From the NCBI GenBank assembly GCA_019722365.1, contig JADFUC010001346.1:1116001-1180000 (forward strand): a stretch of 64,000 nt of DNA, in the 5' to 3' direction. The notes beneath the pieces were generated by a model, which saw only the letters and a list, made by a program, of their open reading frames with translations, did not search any database and had not been told where the DNA came from. The position numbers were made by a program, and so were the translations under genes. Source of the stretch: Lithospermum erythrorhizon. Taxonomy: Eukaryota > Streptophyta > Magnoliopsida > Boraginales > Boraginaceae. This document shows, piece after piece, positions 1-11,171 of this stretch. Numbering within the stretch: position 1 is the stretch's first letter; the number at the start of each line of letters is the position of its first letter.

Positions 1-998
1 GGATAAGGTTGTGTATTATCTAATACCCTCATCCGCTTAGGCGGGAGGCTATTTAGAAGCATCGAGACATGTTATGTATTAGAGATAGTTATCTAATGTT
101 TTGGAAAGGAAATGCAAGAATACATAAGAATGAAAAGTGGGTAGTACTTTGTAAAAATGATATTTTGCTTATATTTTTGGGTTGAAATTGATCATTACTT
201 GGCCGGCTCAAAGTTCAATTTATTTTATAATCCTTGTCTTTCTAATCAATTTACTTGTTTTTTTAATATATAAAATTGTAATTCTACATTTTTAATGTAC
301 ATTTTGTTTACCTTTTTTTTAATTAAATTATCAACCATCCAATAATATAATTTCAATTAATTATCATTCTATATTTTTAATGTACTTTTTTACTTCTTTT
401 TCATTTTCTTAATCTATGTGCAAGTGACTAGGAAGACAACTAAAAGGGAACGGAAGAGAAGTATAAACTAGATATTCTAAAAGGGTTAGGCTCATCAACC
501 CAATGTTGTCTTAGCAGTTTGTTTTTCTCCCATTACTTAGATGACCTGGAACTGGTTTGTGTTTTTATCGAGCACACTCAAGCTACCATTGAACTCTACC
601 AAGAACACACAAGATAAATAGACAATAATGGTGCAATTTTCTGGTCCTTTATTCAATGAAAGCTATGGCATTATATAGCCAATTTAGTTACAATCTGAGC
701 AAACTAGATGGAGATTTCTAAGGCACTAATAGTCGTTACCAACTACTCCGTAATAGATAAGCCATTACTAATCTGAACATTAAACTAGGAAACAACTAAC
801 AAACTAGTGCAACTACTAAGCTAGAATATAGGAACAATACTAACTGGATTCTGCTCTGTTGCATGCATGCATGGATGGCTGAGTGTCGAACCCTTATTTC
901 CTTTCAGTTTGGAATATCCGGAGCCTACTACTTTGCTACAAGCTAAGGTTACAGAAATTGTTAATAATGTTACACAATTTCTTAATTTTTTGTTCCAG
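1..998. other. Upstream/intron-1 region of the 14-3-3 gene, no coding exon seen
   Basis: This stretch precedes the first visible 14-3-3 exon. I looked for the usual first exon (the part that encodes the conserved AEQAERY segment) and do not see it, so it lies either before the window or in a form I cannot recognise. If it is outside, this is intron 1. Positions about 490-870 look like a reverse-strand LTR fragment (separate entry). The rest is AT-rich and featureless. Confidence 0.6.
490..870 (-). mobile_element. Possible solo LTR or LTR fragment, reverse strand
   Basis: Read on the minus strand, this segment has the layout of an LTR promoter and leader: a TATA box (GGCTATATAATGCC, near 666-679) followed about 25 bases later by an AATAAA-type signal (TTCATTGAATAAAGG, near 645-660). 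Copia-family plant LTRs commonly have TATA and polyadenylation signals this close together. I cannot define both ends or a target duplication, so this is inference from layout only. It would lie antisense within intron 1 of the 14-3-3 gene if exon 1 is upstream. Confidence 0.35.
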
Positions 999-2505
999 AA
1001 ATGGTTGAAGCAATGAAAGAAATTGCAAAGCTGGATGTCGAATTGACTATGGAAGAACGGAATTTGGTTTCAGTTGGGTATAAGAATGTCATAGGGGCAA
1101 GAAGGGCATCATGGCGGATATTATCTTCCATTGAGCAGAAGGAAGAAAGTAGAGGACATGAACAAAATGTGAAGGGAATAAAGAGCTATAGGCAGACTGT
1201 TGAGGATGAGCTTACTAGGATATGCACAGATATACTTTCAGTTATTGATGACCATCTCATTCCTTCTGCTAAATCAGGCGAATCAACTGTATTCTATTAC
1301 AAGATGTAAGTTGTTCTCATTAAACATCTGGTGCAGACAAGGGGTTATTAATATTCTGTTTTTTATTTGTCAATTCTTTCGCCGAAGTGTTTTAGTATGT
1401 GGTCTCCTTATGAATTTGTCTGTTCAGGAAAGGAGATTACTACCGTTATATGGCAGAGTTCAAGAGTGGAGATGACCGTAAGGCAGCAGCAGATCAGTCA
1501 TTGAAGGCCTACGAGGTTTCTTCCGTTTCGCCTTACATTGAATGGCAGTGCTGAAATAAATATTGTTTGCCTATTGGAATATTTTGAATCTTCATGTTTT
1601 GGCACTAAGCTCGACCCCTAATATATTGTAACTTATAAATGCGATGCAGGCTGCCACGTCTACTGCTAGTGCTGATCTCCCTTCTACTCATCCAATAAGG
1701 CTCGGCTTGGCACTCAACTTTTCAGTCTTCTATTATGAGATTTTGAACTCTCCTGAGAGGTGATACATTGTTAGATATAGCATCTGCTTAGTCTAGTATG
1801 GATAAATATCATGCTAAGTTTTGCCTTAATAATACTTCCTTCGTTTATGGTAGGGCGTGCCACCTAGCTAAACAAGCATTTGATGAAGCCATTGCAGAAC
1901 TGGAGAGTCTCGATGAAGATTCATACAAAGATAGCACTCTCATTATGCAACTTCTTCGTGATAATCTCACACTATGGACATCAGATATTCCAGAGGAGGG
2001 AGGTAAAACACTAGTTCAAAATATGTGTGGAATTTGTTGCATTTGTTGACATTACAATCTTAAGATTTCACAATGCAGAACATGTTTATGATTAAAATTT
2101 CATATCTATGAAAGATATAAATTCATGGTTTTGATTTGGCAGGCGAAAATTCTAAAGGGGGTGAGATTCAAGCAGAGGTAAGCTTCATATGATGACCTTT
2201 CGGTGTAATTATGTTTGGATTTTTCTGCAATAAGGTTTTAACATAGATTTTCATGTCACTTGAAATCAAAGATTATATATTCTCTAGCTTTTGAATATCA
2301 TCAAATACATCAAAATGACGACTACATTACAACACTTCCGATCTTTTATGAATTACTCTTGGATTGTAGCTTATCTAACCCTCTTTATTAACTTAGATAT
2401 TGATGTTGGTTCACATATAAGTAAGTAGTAAGCTAGAAATGCATTTATCAACTCTATTGTTTAAACCTCAAAATATACTTGGTTTATTATGTGTTTCAGG
2501 ACTAG
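999..2505 (+). CDS. 14-3-3 protein, epsilon group (partial, lacks exon 1)
   Basis: 14-3-3 proteins are dimeric cytosolic/nuclear adaptors that bind phosphoserine/phosphothreonine motifs on client proteins. Visible coding exons: 999-1305, 1428-1515, 1650-1759, 1854-2002, 2143-2177 and 2500-2505; all junctions are GT-AG and keep one frame. They encode about 231 residues, against about 260 for the family; the missing ~30 are the first helix from exon 1. Visible landmarks are [24 protein letters not shown], the [19 protein letters not shown] block and the C-terminal signature [19 protein letters not shown]. The [12 protein letters not shown] segment and short acidic tail ending in IQAED place it in the plant epsilon rather than non-epsilon group (family knowledge). 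The last exon holds one codon plus the stop. The first ATG of the visible frame (1001) is an internal Met of the family, not the start. Confidence 0.93.
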
Positions 2506-3980
2506 GAACACGCAGTCATGATGCTTTGGAAGCTCCAGATGACATCTCCATATGATATTATCGAATTAAGTACTTCGAATTGTGGCCTTTGGCTTTCATC
2601 CTATTTAATGTAATAGTTTTTATAAGACCAAAAATTGATGATTTACATAAATCTTGTTCTATTGACTTGGTGTTTCTCTTTCTTTTTCTTGTCTCAATCT
2701 AAACTTTGCAAATGTTGTGTGAGCAATTATTAAGCGATTCGGTAATGGTAGCTAAACACTATATCAACTATAACCGAAAAAACCAATCATTTGGAGGTAC
2801 AAGTTAGAAAAAACGATATATTTTTTATTTTAGAGCCCTCAGATCTCATAGCTTCTGTAAATCATTACGGCGAATAAATAATGATGTGGTTACATTTGAA
2901 GCCTTTTACACAGCACCATGGAGAACAAACTACATGTGGGTGTGTGATAATGTAAATTAAAAGTGGTGGTGGTGGTGGTGGTGGTGATGGTGGTGGAGTT
3001 AGATTCTCCTGGTGATGTAAAAAGGCAACAAATGAAACTACACAATCACTGCCGCTCAATGTAAATAGAGTTTCCATCACTGGGCATACTTATAAAACAA
3101 ACTATATCGTAAAATTTGTTAATGTATAAAAAATGTGCCAAAGTGAGGGAACCCTAGAAATATGGTAAAGAAAATTCCAGGTAATGGTTTAATCCTCACA
3201 GATGATTGATACAATATTTGCCACCAGAACAAAGCCGACTAGAACAAGACTCTAGCAGCTGAAAGAAGTGGCGCATATTAAAATAAAATTAAACAAATAG
3301 ACGACCTTAAGTTTGAGATGCATCTCTTCAAATATATAGGAACACTCACAACTCATTCAATTATTGGCTTAGGGTTTCAATCTGCTCTTGGGTTGGCCCA
3401 ATTACTCAACATTTTCTCATGGGCTTAACAACATAAACCAAAAATATTTATATCAAAAATAATAAGTTGGAAACAAAGTAATTGGTTGTTACTCACATAT
3501 ATTTTACCTAATCTCTTATGTATCATATAAAGTTTGAGATGAAATAAAAAGAGTTTTTCTATATCTTTTTCGAATCTTCGATGGAATCAAGTCACAAATC
3601 AATAATTTAGAGGATGTGAAAATTATAACATCAAATCTCAGGGAATACTATACACACTATTCTATAGTGCTTTTACGAATAAAAACCTACTATTTTTTTC
3701 ACAATTGAAACTTCCTCAATTAATACAAGTTTTTACAAGTAAAAGTACTATTTTGTCCCCAGTTGAAACGTACTCAATTAACATTATAAAAAATATGGAA
3801 CAAAATTCTACTTTTACTCCAAGAAAAAAGGTATTTAGTGGTGTGTATAACAACAACTCGACAAATTCCTTGAGTGTAAGACGTGAGAATAAATTTAAAT
3901 CAATGGTCCGAAACATGATTCTGGATTCTATGTTATATTTTTGCGTGTGATAATGTTTGTTACATTTCTATTATTTGTTA
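2506..3980. other. Intergenic region between the 14-3-3 and TRF-like genes
   Basis: Contains the 3' flank of the 14-3-3 gene and AT-rich spacer. A (GGT)n microsatellite lies at about 2962-2998; it produces a spurious reverse-strand proline-rich reading frame. I see no exon with recognisable coding content. Confidence 0.6.
2962..2998. repeat. (GGT)n trinucleotide microsatellite
   Basis: A run of GGT units interrupted once by GAT (GGTGATGGTGG). It is seen directly. Confidence 0.9.
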
Positions 3981-4163
3981 TTCCTCCGTTTTTATTTAAG
4001 TGATCATTTAACAAAAAATTATTTTTTCACTATAAGTAATTATTTGATTTATAAATGCAAAAATTTGCATTGAAGTTTGTTTTGAAGGCTAATATTATTT
4101 TTTATATTGATCGATAAATTTTATTATTATTATAAATAATTAAATAAATTGAGACGGGATGAT
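3981..4163. mobile_element. Stowaway-like MITE upstream of the TRF-like gene
   Basis: The left end reads TTCCTCCGTTTTTATTTAAG and the right end, reverse complemented, reads ATCATCCCGTCTCAATTTAT. These are imperfect inverted ends resembling the Stowaway CTCCCTCCGTCCC terminus. TA dinucleotides flank both ends (3979-3980 and 4164-4165), matching the TA target duplication of Tc1/mariner MITEs. The ~183-bp interior is AT-rich and non-coding. It ends about 150 bp before the next ATG, so it may overlap the promoter. Confidence 0.6.
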
Positions 4164-4314
4164 TATTGACTTTGATTGCATTAGGAAAATATCAGAGTTT
4201 TGCACCAAAAATATCACTTAATGATCACGAATCGAAGCATCTCTCTCTTATTATTACAGTCATCCGTTTGTTGTTGTTGTTTCAATCTGTTGTACAATTC
4301 TTGATGTTTTAGCC

Positions 4315-5844
4315 ATGGAAGAAAATAATATCGACCCAGATATATCTCGTTGGATTCTTGAATTTCTACTTCATCAGAACATTGAATACCATATTCTTGA
4401 TTCCATTGCATCAGTCCTCCCCATTTCAGATAACAATTTCCTCCTCAGTAAGTTATTTCTCCTCCGGAAACTCCAACATGAATTATCAAACTGCATACTT
4501 TCAGAAAAACTTTTGGATTTTTTGGATGAAATTTATCAAGTTGACCAATGTTTAGGAAGTAAAGATTGTCTAGAGTCTTTGAAAAAGGTTTATTGTGCTG
4601 TTTGTGTTGAATTCACTGTTGGGTTTTTGAGAAAATGTGGTAATAATGTTAAAGGTGGGTTCTTTGATGTGGTGAAGAGACTGTGGAGAGGGAGGGTGAG
4701 GGAAATGGAGAAAAAGAATATTGGGTTAGTTTCGGAGGAGTTGTTGGAGTGGAAAAATGATATCGAGGCGGCTGTTTGGGAGGAGAGTGTTTGTTTGAGG
4801 GTGGTTGAGAGGAGTAAAGATGTTGATGCTGTAGAATTGGTTAAGCTTTATGTGAAAGAAGAGAAAACAAGAATGGGGCCTTCGTTTCTCGAGTTGGTTT
4901 CGAAAACTTTGAAGGCGGAGGAGGGTGAGGTTTCAGGAGCCGTTCGCTCGAGGAAGAGAGGTGAGAGTGGTCAATTTAGAAGAAATGATGGACAAGAACA
5001 ACAATTTGATAATGATGGCAATAGTTGTGATAAAGGGGAAAATGTATTGGTAGATACGGAGAAAAGAGGTTCACTGGAAAGGTGCAAGCATGGTGCACAC
5101 AAACGGTCAAGGATAGGCACTTCTGGATCTTCTAGTGGAGCTAAAGTTGCTGATGTTGAGCACGACTTGAATGCAGGGAAATCATGCAATGAACAGCTGG
5201 GGACTCTTGAAGTTGAGAAGGTGCAGGAAGCACTTGAGTCGAGTAGGTTGGGAGTTCCTGGAATTGAGGAAGATCCTCTTCCAGGAGGCCAAAATAGATG
5301 TAAAACTTCAGAGGGCAATGCGAAAAATTCACAAACTAATGCACCAGGAGAAGAAAATAGAGCTAATGTTGGTGTTGAGAGCACGGATTATGAACCTCCA
5401 GAAGAAGAAAATAGAGCTAAATCTTCAGGTGTTGATAATGTGGTGAATGTGCAATCTGGTGAGGCAAAACAAAACTGCCCTGACCAAAGTAATGCACCAA
5501 AGAACTTGATGGAGCAAAAGAAAACTGCTTGCACCTCTGAGTGGGATGATTCCATTGACAATTCTTCTGCGGAGCCTTTTGACTCTAGTGGTAGATCAAA
5601 TCGCCATAGCTCAAGGCGAAGAAGGGTTTCTCCTTTGAATATATATAAAGAACCAAAGGTGAAGCAACCGAGAAAGAAGAAGATGTGGAGTGATGTCGAA
5701 GAAGACACTTTGCGAGCTGGTGTTACGAAGTTTGGACACGGGTATTGGAAGGTTATCTTAAACGAACACCTCGACATTTTTCAAGGAAGAACCGAGGTTG
5801 ATCTAAAAGATAAATGGAGAAACATGACACGGCAAAGGAAATGA
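4315..5844 (+). CDS. TRF-like (TRFL) Myb/telobox protein
   Basis: A single-exon gene of 509 residues. The C-terminal 56 residues (about 454-509) form a Myb/SANT domain: MWSDVEEDTLRAGVTKFG, GYWKVILNE, then the telobox VDLKDKWRNM, which in plants and animals contacts double-stranded telomeric repeats. The N-terminal ~200 residues are leucine-rich and helical, of the kind seen in plant TRFL proteins; the middle (about 205-440) is a hydrophilic low-complexity linker. The protein stops a few residues after the telobox, so it lacks the Myb extension of plant TBP1-type proteins. By family knowledge it belongs with the TRFL members that lack that extension and may not bind telomeric DNA strongly on their own. 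The start is the first ATG of the frame, directly after a stop-rich leader. The frame is intact throughout. Confidence 0.9.
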   Translation: MEENNIDPDISRWILEFLLHQNIEYHILDSIASVLPISDNNFLLSKLFLLRKLQHELSNCILSEKLLDFLDEIYQVDQCLGSKDCLESLKKVYCAVCVEFTVGFLRKCGNNVKGGFFDVVKRLWRGRVREMEKKNIGLVSEELLEWKNDIEAAVWEESVCLRVVERSKDVDAVELVKLYVKEEKTRMGPSFLELVSKTLKAEEGEVSGAVRSRKRGESGQFRRNDGQEQQFDNDGNSCDKGENVLVDTEKRGSLERCKHGAHKRSRIGTSGSSSGAKVADVEHDLNAGKSCNEQLGTLEVEKVQEALESSRLGVPGIEEDPLPGGQNRCKTSEGNAKNSQTNAPGEENRANVGVESTDYEPPEEENRAKSSGVDNVVNVQSGEAKQNCPDQSNAPKNLMEQKKTACTSEWDDSIDNSSAEPFDSSGRSNRHSSRRRRVSPLNIYKEPKVKQPRKKKMWSDVEEDTLRAGVTKFGHGYWKVILNEHLDIFQGRTEVDLKDKWRNMTRQRK

Positions 5845-6391
5845 TGGAGGATATCTTTTGTGTTTCCTTCTTCTATAATCTGATGCAGGAAGCTAACAAA
5901 TGGAACAAGGGGAAGCATGAAAATTTGAAGCAAAAAAATACCACTCTAGAAATCATCTTGATTTGCTATGTTTTTGCTAGTCTCATTATGTACTCTAATC
6001 CTCTGTTTTTGCTAGACTCATTTTGTACATTAATCCTGGTTTGCTTATATATTACTCCGTATAAATGTGTTTGAAAAAGATTCCCTTAGTTTTTATTTGT
6101 TTTTATATAATGGTTAAAAGTTACAAGGTTGCTGAAAAGTTGAGAACCAAACAGCAAATATAAATCTGAAAAGCTAGATCTCATTTGATTTCTTGATTCA
6201 TTGTCTTAATCTGAATTTTTGACTTACAAATTCCCTGGAGGAGTTAACAAGGATATGAACATGGACCAGGGAAATAGAAAGCATTGACTCGTGCCATCTG
6301 ATATCCATATAAGTCCTTGGAAATTTGTCTTGGTGATTGAATGATTCGAACATCCTTTTGCCATCTCATGATAAAGAAATAGTCTGTTGCA
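5845..6391. other. Convergent 3' intergenic region
   Basis: Spacer between the 3' ends of the TRF-like gene (+) and the carrier gene (-). It is AT-rich and no coding signal is seen. It includes one copy of the 9-bp word TACTCCGTA (6053-6061). Confidence 0.6.
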
Positions 6392-9330
6392 TCATTCCAC
6401 TTTGAGTACAACCTTCATGACCTCGTACGTGCAGTAGCTTATTGCAGCGGAGGGTAGTACCTGAAAGTAAGAGACAATCAGACAACAATTTACAGACATT
6501 GCTAGAAGATTTTTGAATCAGTAGGTCAAGAACTTCAAAAGAAAAGCACATAACCACTAGACTTCAACAAAGGATCATTGTTGGCTGTCATGAGCAGAAA
6601 CTTTCATCATACTCTAATGGCAAGTTCCTACTCTTGATCATAGGCCCTATCTTAGATTGGTTCAAATCAAGATGCACATGCTCACAACAGTTCACTCAAA
6701 TTTCTACAACCTCTTAGTTCCATACCAATATGACGAGTAAGTAAGCTAGCTCGGAAGTGCCCAACAGTACAGCGGTTAGTAATTAGAGCATGCTTACTCT
6801 AATATTGAATCGTTTCAGATTCTTCTCGATTGTCGCACATGAAATAAATATATTCCTCGTACAGTTGCTCCACCAAGTCGACAAATAACATGAACAGTAT
6901 AGCATAATTACCTGCAGTAAACTAGGAATTAGGCCAGCATAAAGACCTGGCACTCCTCCCTGTTCAACTATTTTGAGAAATGTAGAAAACGTGTTCAACT
7001 TAGTTTTACGGCCTTGCAACTGTAACTGTCTCCTTACAACTTCAAAGGGGTAGGTGGCTGCTTCAGCACAGGCACCAGAAACGGCACCATATAGTAAGGT
7101 CCTCATTGTTCCCAGCTCCAATTGATCCAAGGCACTCAGTTCCTCACCATGTTGCTTCATATACTCAACTTTTTTCCTCCCTTGAGGTGAACGCAAATAA
7201 GCTGATTTCAGTATGTCATATACACCATAAAACACGGCACCAGAAGGGGCCATGCTCAAAATCGATGGAACTAAGCCCTTGTATAGTGCAAAAAACCCTT
7301 CAGTTTGGATCACATGGCAAAACGCTCCAACCACCCCTCCCAATGCTTCTCCCCCTTTTGCAACCAGGTTGGTTCTGACCTGAAAATGTTATAACGACCT
7401 GTTAACATATCTTCTGTTTACTTTGTTTTAGGAAATTTCGATATTCTCTTTTTTGCTCATCAAACGAATGACATCTTCTTCTGGATACGTAGATATTCTT
7501 AGCATGATACTGACAAATCTCACTGATGTTACTCAAATAAGCCTCAAACATATGATTGCATATTTGTCCATAGGTAGAAATGTAGAATTGAATATCAAAT
7601 TGTTGGAATAATTGCTGAAGAGTCAAATGATGGAGAAGCAACCATGATAATTTCTATTTTATATATCTCTATGAATCTAGGAGCTTTTGCTTGCATTGTA
7701 TTATTTGGTCTACGTACCGATTAGTAACAGTCCAGGTTATGCAGGATTGTACACAAAATGTATAGGCTGTACTTACAGTGTCTAGTGGCAAGCAGAGCAC
7801 GGTTGCAGTCATACCAGCTGCGGCACCAGCGATGAACCTCTCGGTGTTAGTGGTTTCTTCATTCCCAGTCAACCTCCTAATTTGTTTTCTGTATGTATCA
7901 AAAGCACAGAAGTTCACTGCCTTGAAAGGAGCTGTGCGAAGGATGTTTACCAAGTTTCCTTTCCAAAACCCCCTTAAACCTTGAGTTGCTGCAATCGTTT
8001 GGATGAGCTCAAATAGGTGCTTTTGTTCACCGCGAACTACGTATTCCAGCTTTAGTCTCTCAAGTGGAGCAAGAAATGTTCTGATAAGACAATATATTTG
8101 TGCACAGATGAAGTAACAGGAAAGTGAGCAGAAACAAGTAACACGATCAGAAGTAACCAATGTCATGATAGCCTTTTAATTCCAGAGTGTACAATTGTTC
8201 GTCCAATGGAATGCTTGCTATAATGATAATGTATATTCTAGAATCAATCGTGGAAACAGCCTCTTGTGTAGATTTTGGTACTAATTGATTCAAGTTATGG
8301 TTGCTCTGACTTCATCATACTCAGGGGAAAACACCATTATAATATTGCATTTATATGTGGTTTACCTTCAACTAAAACAATTCATACAACACCTCATCCA
8401 CTGAAATTCATAAAAATCCCTTCTTTTATTCAAATTCTGCATTTCTTTTGGTGCATTTGTAATGCATAGCATTAGCTATTTCCATGTCCAAAGGAGTCGA
8501 AGATTTTGTGTTCTCTGGCTTTTGGATATAATGAAATAAATCAAAATGGTTCATAACATACTCCCTACATGTTTTATCTATTGTGAAGTACTCCGTAGCA
8601 GATAGAGTTTGCATCACTTTTGAGTTATCACAGGGGTAAGACTATGTCTACTATCTTACCCCCTTTACAAAGCTTCGGGAGGAGCCTCGAGGCATGTTGA
8701 TGTAGCTTTTGCAATTAGCATATCAGAAGTAAACATTATGTGCTACTGAAACAATTAGCATTGACTAGTTCATCAAATGCAAAATGCTTATGTCTAAACA
8801 ACACTAAGCTAACACATAAAACACCAAACTCAGTTACTCACTGACCTTGAAACCATAGCTGCAACAGCTCCAGCCCACAGATGCTTAGTAGTATTCAAAG
8901 CTCTATGCCTCCTTGCTCCCATCCTCCCCCCCTCCTTCTTCGTCGCCACCCCCTTTTCAGAGGTGCCCACAACAGCCTTTTCAATACCCTTACTTCCATT
9001 TTGCATAACACAATCATTACTATCACAATTCACACCATTCTTGTTCTTCACCACCAAACTCATACACATGAAACTACCCCCCTTCACCAAAGACTCACCC
9101 TTTACCTTCTGAGGCAAACCAAATGGTCTGGAACATCTCAATTCAGTTGAATAGTGTGATGATGTTCTTGATACAATTGTGTTGACTAATGATGAAGAAA
9201 CTGAATTATCAATAAATAATCCTCCACAAAATGGGATTTTGCAACCATTATTATTCAAGATTAAAGGTTGGTTATGAGATATGCTATTGGTTAAGGAGTC
9301 TTGAAACAATAAAGTGTCAATTGCAGGCAT
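6392..9330 (-). CDS. Mitochondrial carrier family protein, adenine-nucleotide transporter BTL3-like
   Basis: Coding exons on the minus strand, in transcript order: 9330-8846, 8080-7777, 7379-6912 and 6460-6392. They join in frame with GT-AG sites to give 441 residues ending in VVLKVE. Three carrier repeats follow an N-terminal extension of about 160 residues. Each repeat has the family signature PxD/ExxK/R: PLERLK, PLDTVR and PFEVVR. The core matches the Arabidopsis BRITTLE1-like group annotated as probable mitochondrial adenine nucleotide transporters (BTL3); that identification rests on remembered family sequence. The extension is rich in Ser/Asn, consistent with an organelle-targeting region; whether mitochondrial or plastidial I cannot tell. 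The protein should exchange nucleotides across an inner membrane. Reading through exon 2 into the intron gives a false longer frame. Confidence 0.92.
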
Positions 9331-9995
9331 TGGAACACATATACTACAAAAGCATGCTTCAGAAAAATGGATAGCTATAAAGAAAAGTGAAATTTAAAGA
9401 ATTGAAGAAGAAGAATATACTGAACAATGGAAGTGGATTTTGAGAAAATGCCAGGTAGGAGATGATGCTGATGGAGGACTGCACCTCCAACCACCTAAAT
9501 GCAGAATTGTGGCAGTCAGGTTGAGGTAGGTAATTCATTTGATAAAAAGAAAAAAACATTGGAAATTTCTTACGTTTCGGAGTTTTTTCAGAACGATTTA
9601 GAAATTTTTAATACTCCGTACTCTAGTTTAATTTCGAAAACGTTTGGAAAAAATTAACTCTAAAATGGAATAAATTTCCCACTATTTTATCCAAGTTGTG
9701 TGCACTAGGGAAAAAGATTGAATTTTTATTTGTTTTGCATTGTCTTTTTTATCAAAGCAACAAGGAAGTTTAGCTTCATATTCTTGACTAAATTGGTCAT
9801 TTAACATGAGTTATTTTTGAATATGATGCAAAAGTCAAATATGGGGTTATTTATATTGATTTTGTTACGGAGTATATATGTTGTTGTTGCACGACTGCAC
9901 ACTAACAACTAGGAGTATATACTCAATTTTTGCTGGAGAATAATAAAAATGTAAGCTTTTTCTCATTTGTGAATTTTCAAAGTGAATTGTGCAAA
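9331..9995. other. Divergent intergenic region between the carrier and mTERF genes
   Basis: About 665 bp between two divergent start codons, so it should contain both promoters. It is AT-rich. Two copies of the 9-bp word lie here (TACTCCGTA at 9612-9620 and TACGGAGTA at 9866-9874). I cannot assign a clear TATA box. Confidence 0.55.
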
Positions 9996-11171
9996 ATGAT
10001 ATCTAGTAGATGCAAAATCCTCTTATCACAAACTCTAAAAAACCCTTCAATTTACCACCATCTCCCAAACCCCCATTTATCATTTTCATATGCATTCTCT
10101 TCAAGAACCCTTAAACCCCCAGAAAACACAACTGCAATATCAGACTATTTTGTGAAAAAGCACCAATTTTCAAATGAAGTAGCTACAAAAGCTGCAAGCT
10201 TGCTTACTCAATTGAAAACCCCAGAAACATGTGATACAATCATCACTTTCTTTGAAGGAATTGGTTTTTCCAAATCTGATTTGCAAACTATTGTGAGTAG
10301 CGGAAAGGGTCCTAATATTTTGTGTGCTAGAGTTGACAAAACCATTAAGCCAAAAATCAAGATTTTTCAAGATTTAGGCTTTTCTGATACTGACATTGTT
10401 TGTATAATCACTGCTAACTCATGGTTGTTGTTGCATAGTGCTAATAATCGAATATTTCCTTCGCTTTCGGTTTTAAAGAATGTGTTGGGTTCAGTTGATC
10501 TTGTTGCTAGGCTCTTAAAGGTCAGTGCTTGGTTCTTTCAGTATGATTTAGAGAAGACCCTTATACCGAATATCGAGTTTCTGAATAGTTGTGGTATTCG
10601 TTTGGAGCAGTTGACTCGACATATTTTTAATTTTCCGAGGTTTTTCTTGCTTAGACCGGAGAGTGTGAAGAAATATGTTCAGAGGGTTGATGAAATGAGG
10701 TTCCCTAGGAAATCAAAGCTGTATATTTATGCCATAACGTGTCTAGCCTCGATGAGTGTTGTTACTTGGGAAAGGAAATTAGAGCTAATTAGGAGTTTAG
10801 GATTTACACATGATCAGATTTTTGTGATGTTTCAGAGAAAACCTCATGCATTAGCGGTGTCACAAGGAAAGATTACTGCAATCGTGCAGCTTATCAGAGG
10901 TTCGCGCTTGTATGACTTAGCGGATATAGTTCAACATCCTGGAGTGCTTACTGCTAGTTTAGAGAAGAGGCTTAAGCCACGACTTGAAGTCATGGAGATT
11001 TTAGAAAGTAGAAACTTGATTCGAAGACGCCCTGGCTTCTCGGCTGTGCATTTGATTACTGATAAAGTATTCATTGGGAGGTTCGTTACTCCATATCAAG
11101 ATCAACTTGGTGACACATATTTTCTTAGCAAAGCTTTCCTAAACAAAGGCCGTTCTGGTAGGCGTGTTTAG
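9996..11171 (+). CDS. mTERF domain-containing protein, single exon
   Basis: mTERF proteins are helical-repeat nucleic-acid-binding proteins of mitochondria and plastids that act in organelle transcription, intron splicing or translation. This intact frame encodes 391 residues from the ATG at 9996. An in-frame ATG at 9930 would add 22 residues, but the 9996 start gives a more typical presequence (MISSRCKILLSQTLKN, Arg/Ser-rich and without acidic residues). Repeats of about 30-35 residues with the family pattern (LGFSDTDIVCIITANSWLL, LGFTHDQIFVMFQRKPHAL, PxxL) run from about residue 100 to 350. The intronless structure fits the large plant clade of single-exon mTERF genes. Which organelle and which RNA it serves cannot be read from the sequence. 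Confidence 0.9.
   Translation: MISSRCKILLSQTLKNPSIYHHLPNPHLSFSYAFSSRTLKPPENTTAISDYFVKKHQFSNEVATKAASLLTQLKTPETCDTIITFFEGIGFSKSDLQTIVSSGKGPNILCARVDKTIKPKIKIFQDLGFSDTDIVCIITANSWLLLHSANNRIFPSLSVLKNVLGSVDLVARLLKVSAWFFQYDLEKTLIPNIEFLNSCGIRLEQLTRHIFNFPRFFLLRPESVKKYVQRVDEMRFPRKSKLYIYAITCLASMSVVTWERKLELIRSLGFTHDQIFVMFQRKPHALAVSQGKITAIVQLIRGSRLYDLADIVQHPGVLTASLEKRLKPRLEVMEILESRNLIRRRPGFSAVHLITDKVFIGRFVTPYQDQLGDTYFLSKAFLNKGRSGRRV

Noticed and set aside
2865..3080. Reverse-strand open frame with a polyproline stretch
   Set aside because: It is produced by the (GGT)n microsatellite and has no other protein-like content.
4971..5777. Long reverse-strand open frames opposite the TRF-like gene
   Set aside because: They are shadows of the intact 509-residue plus-strand gene, whose Myb domain is unmistakable.
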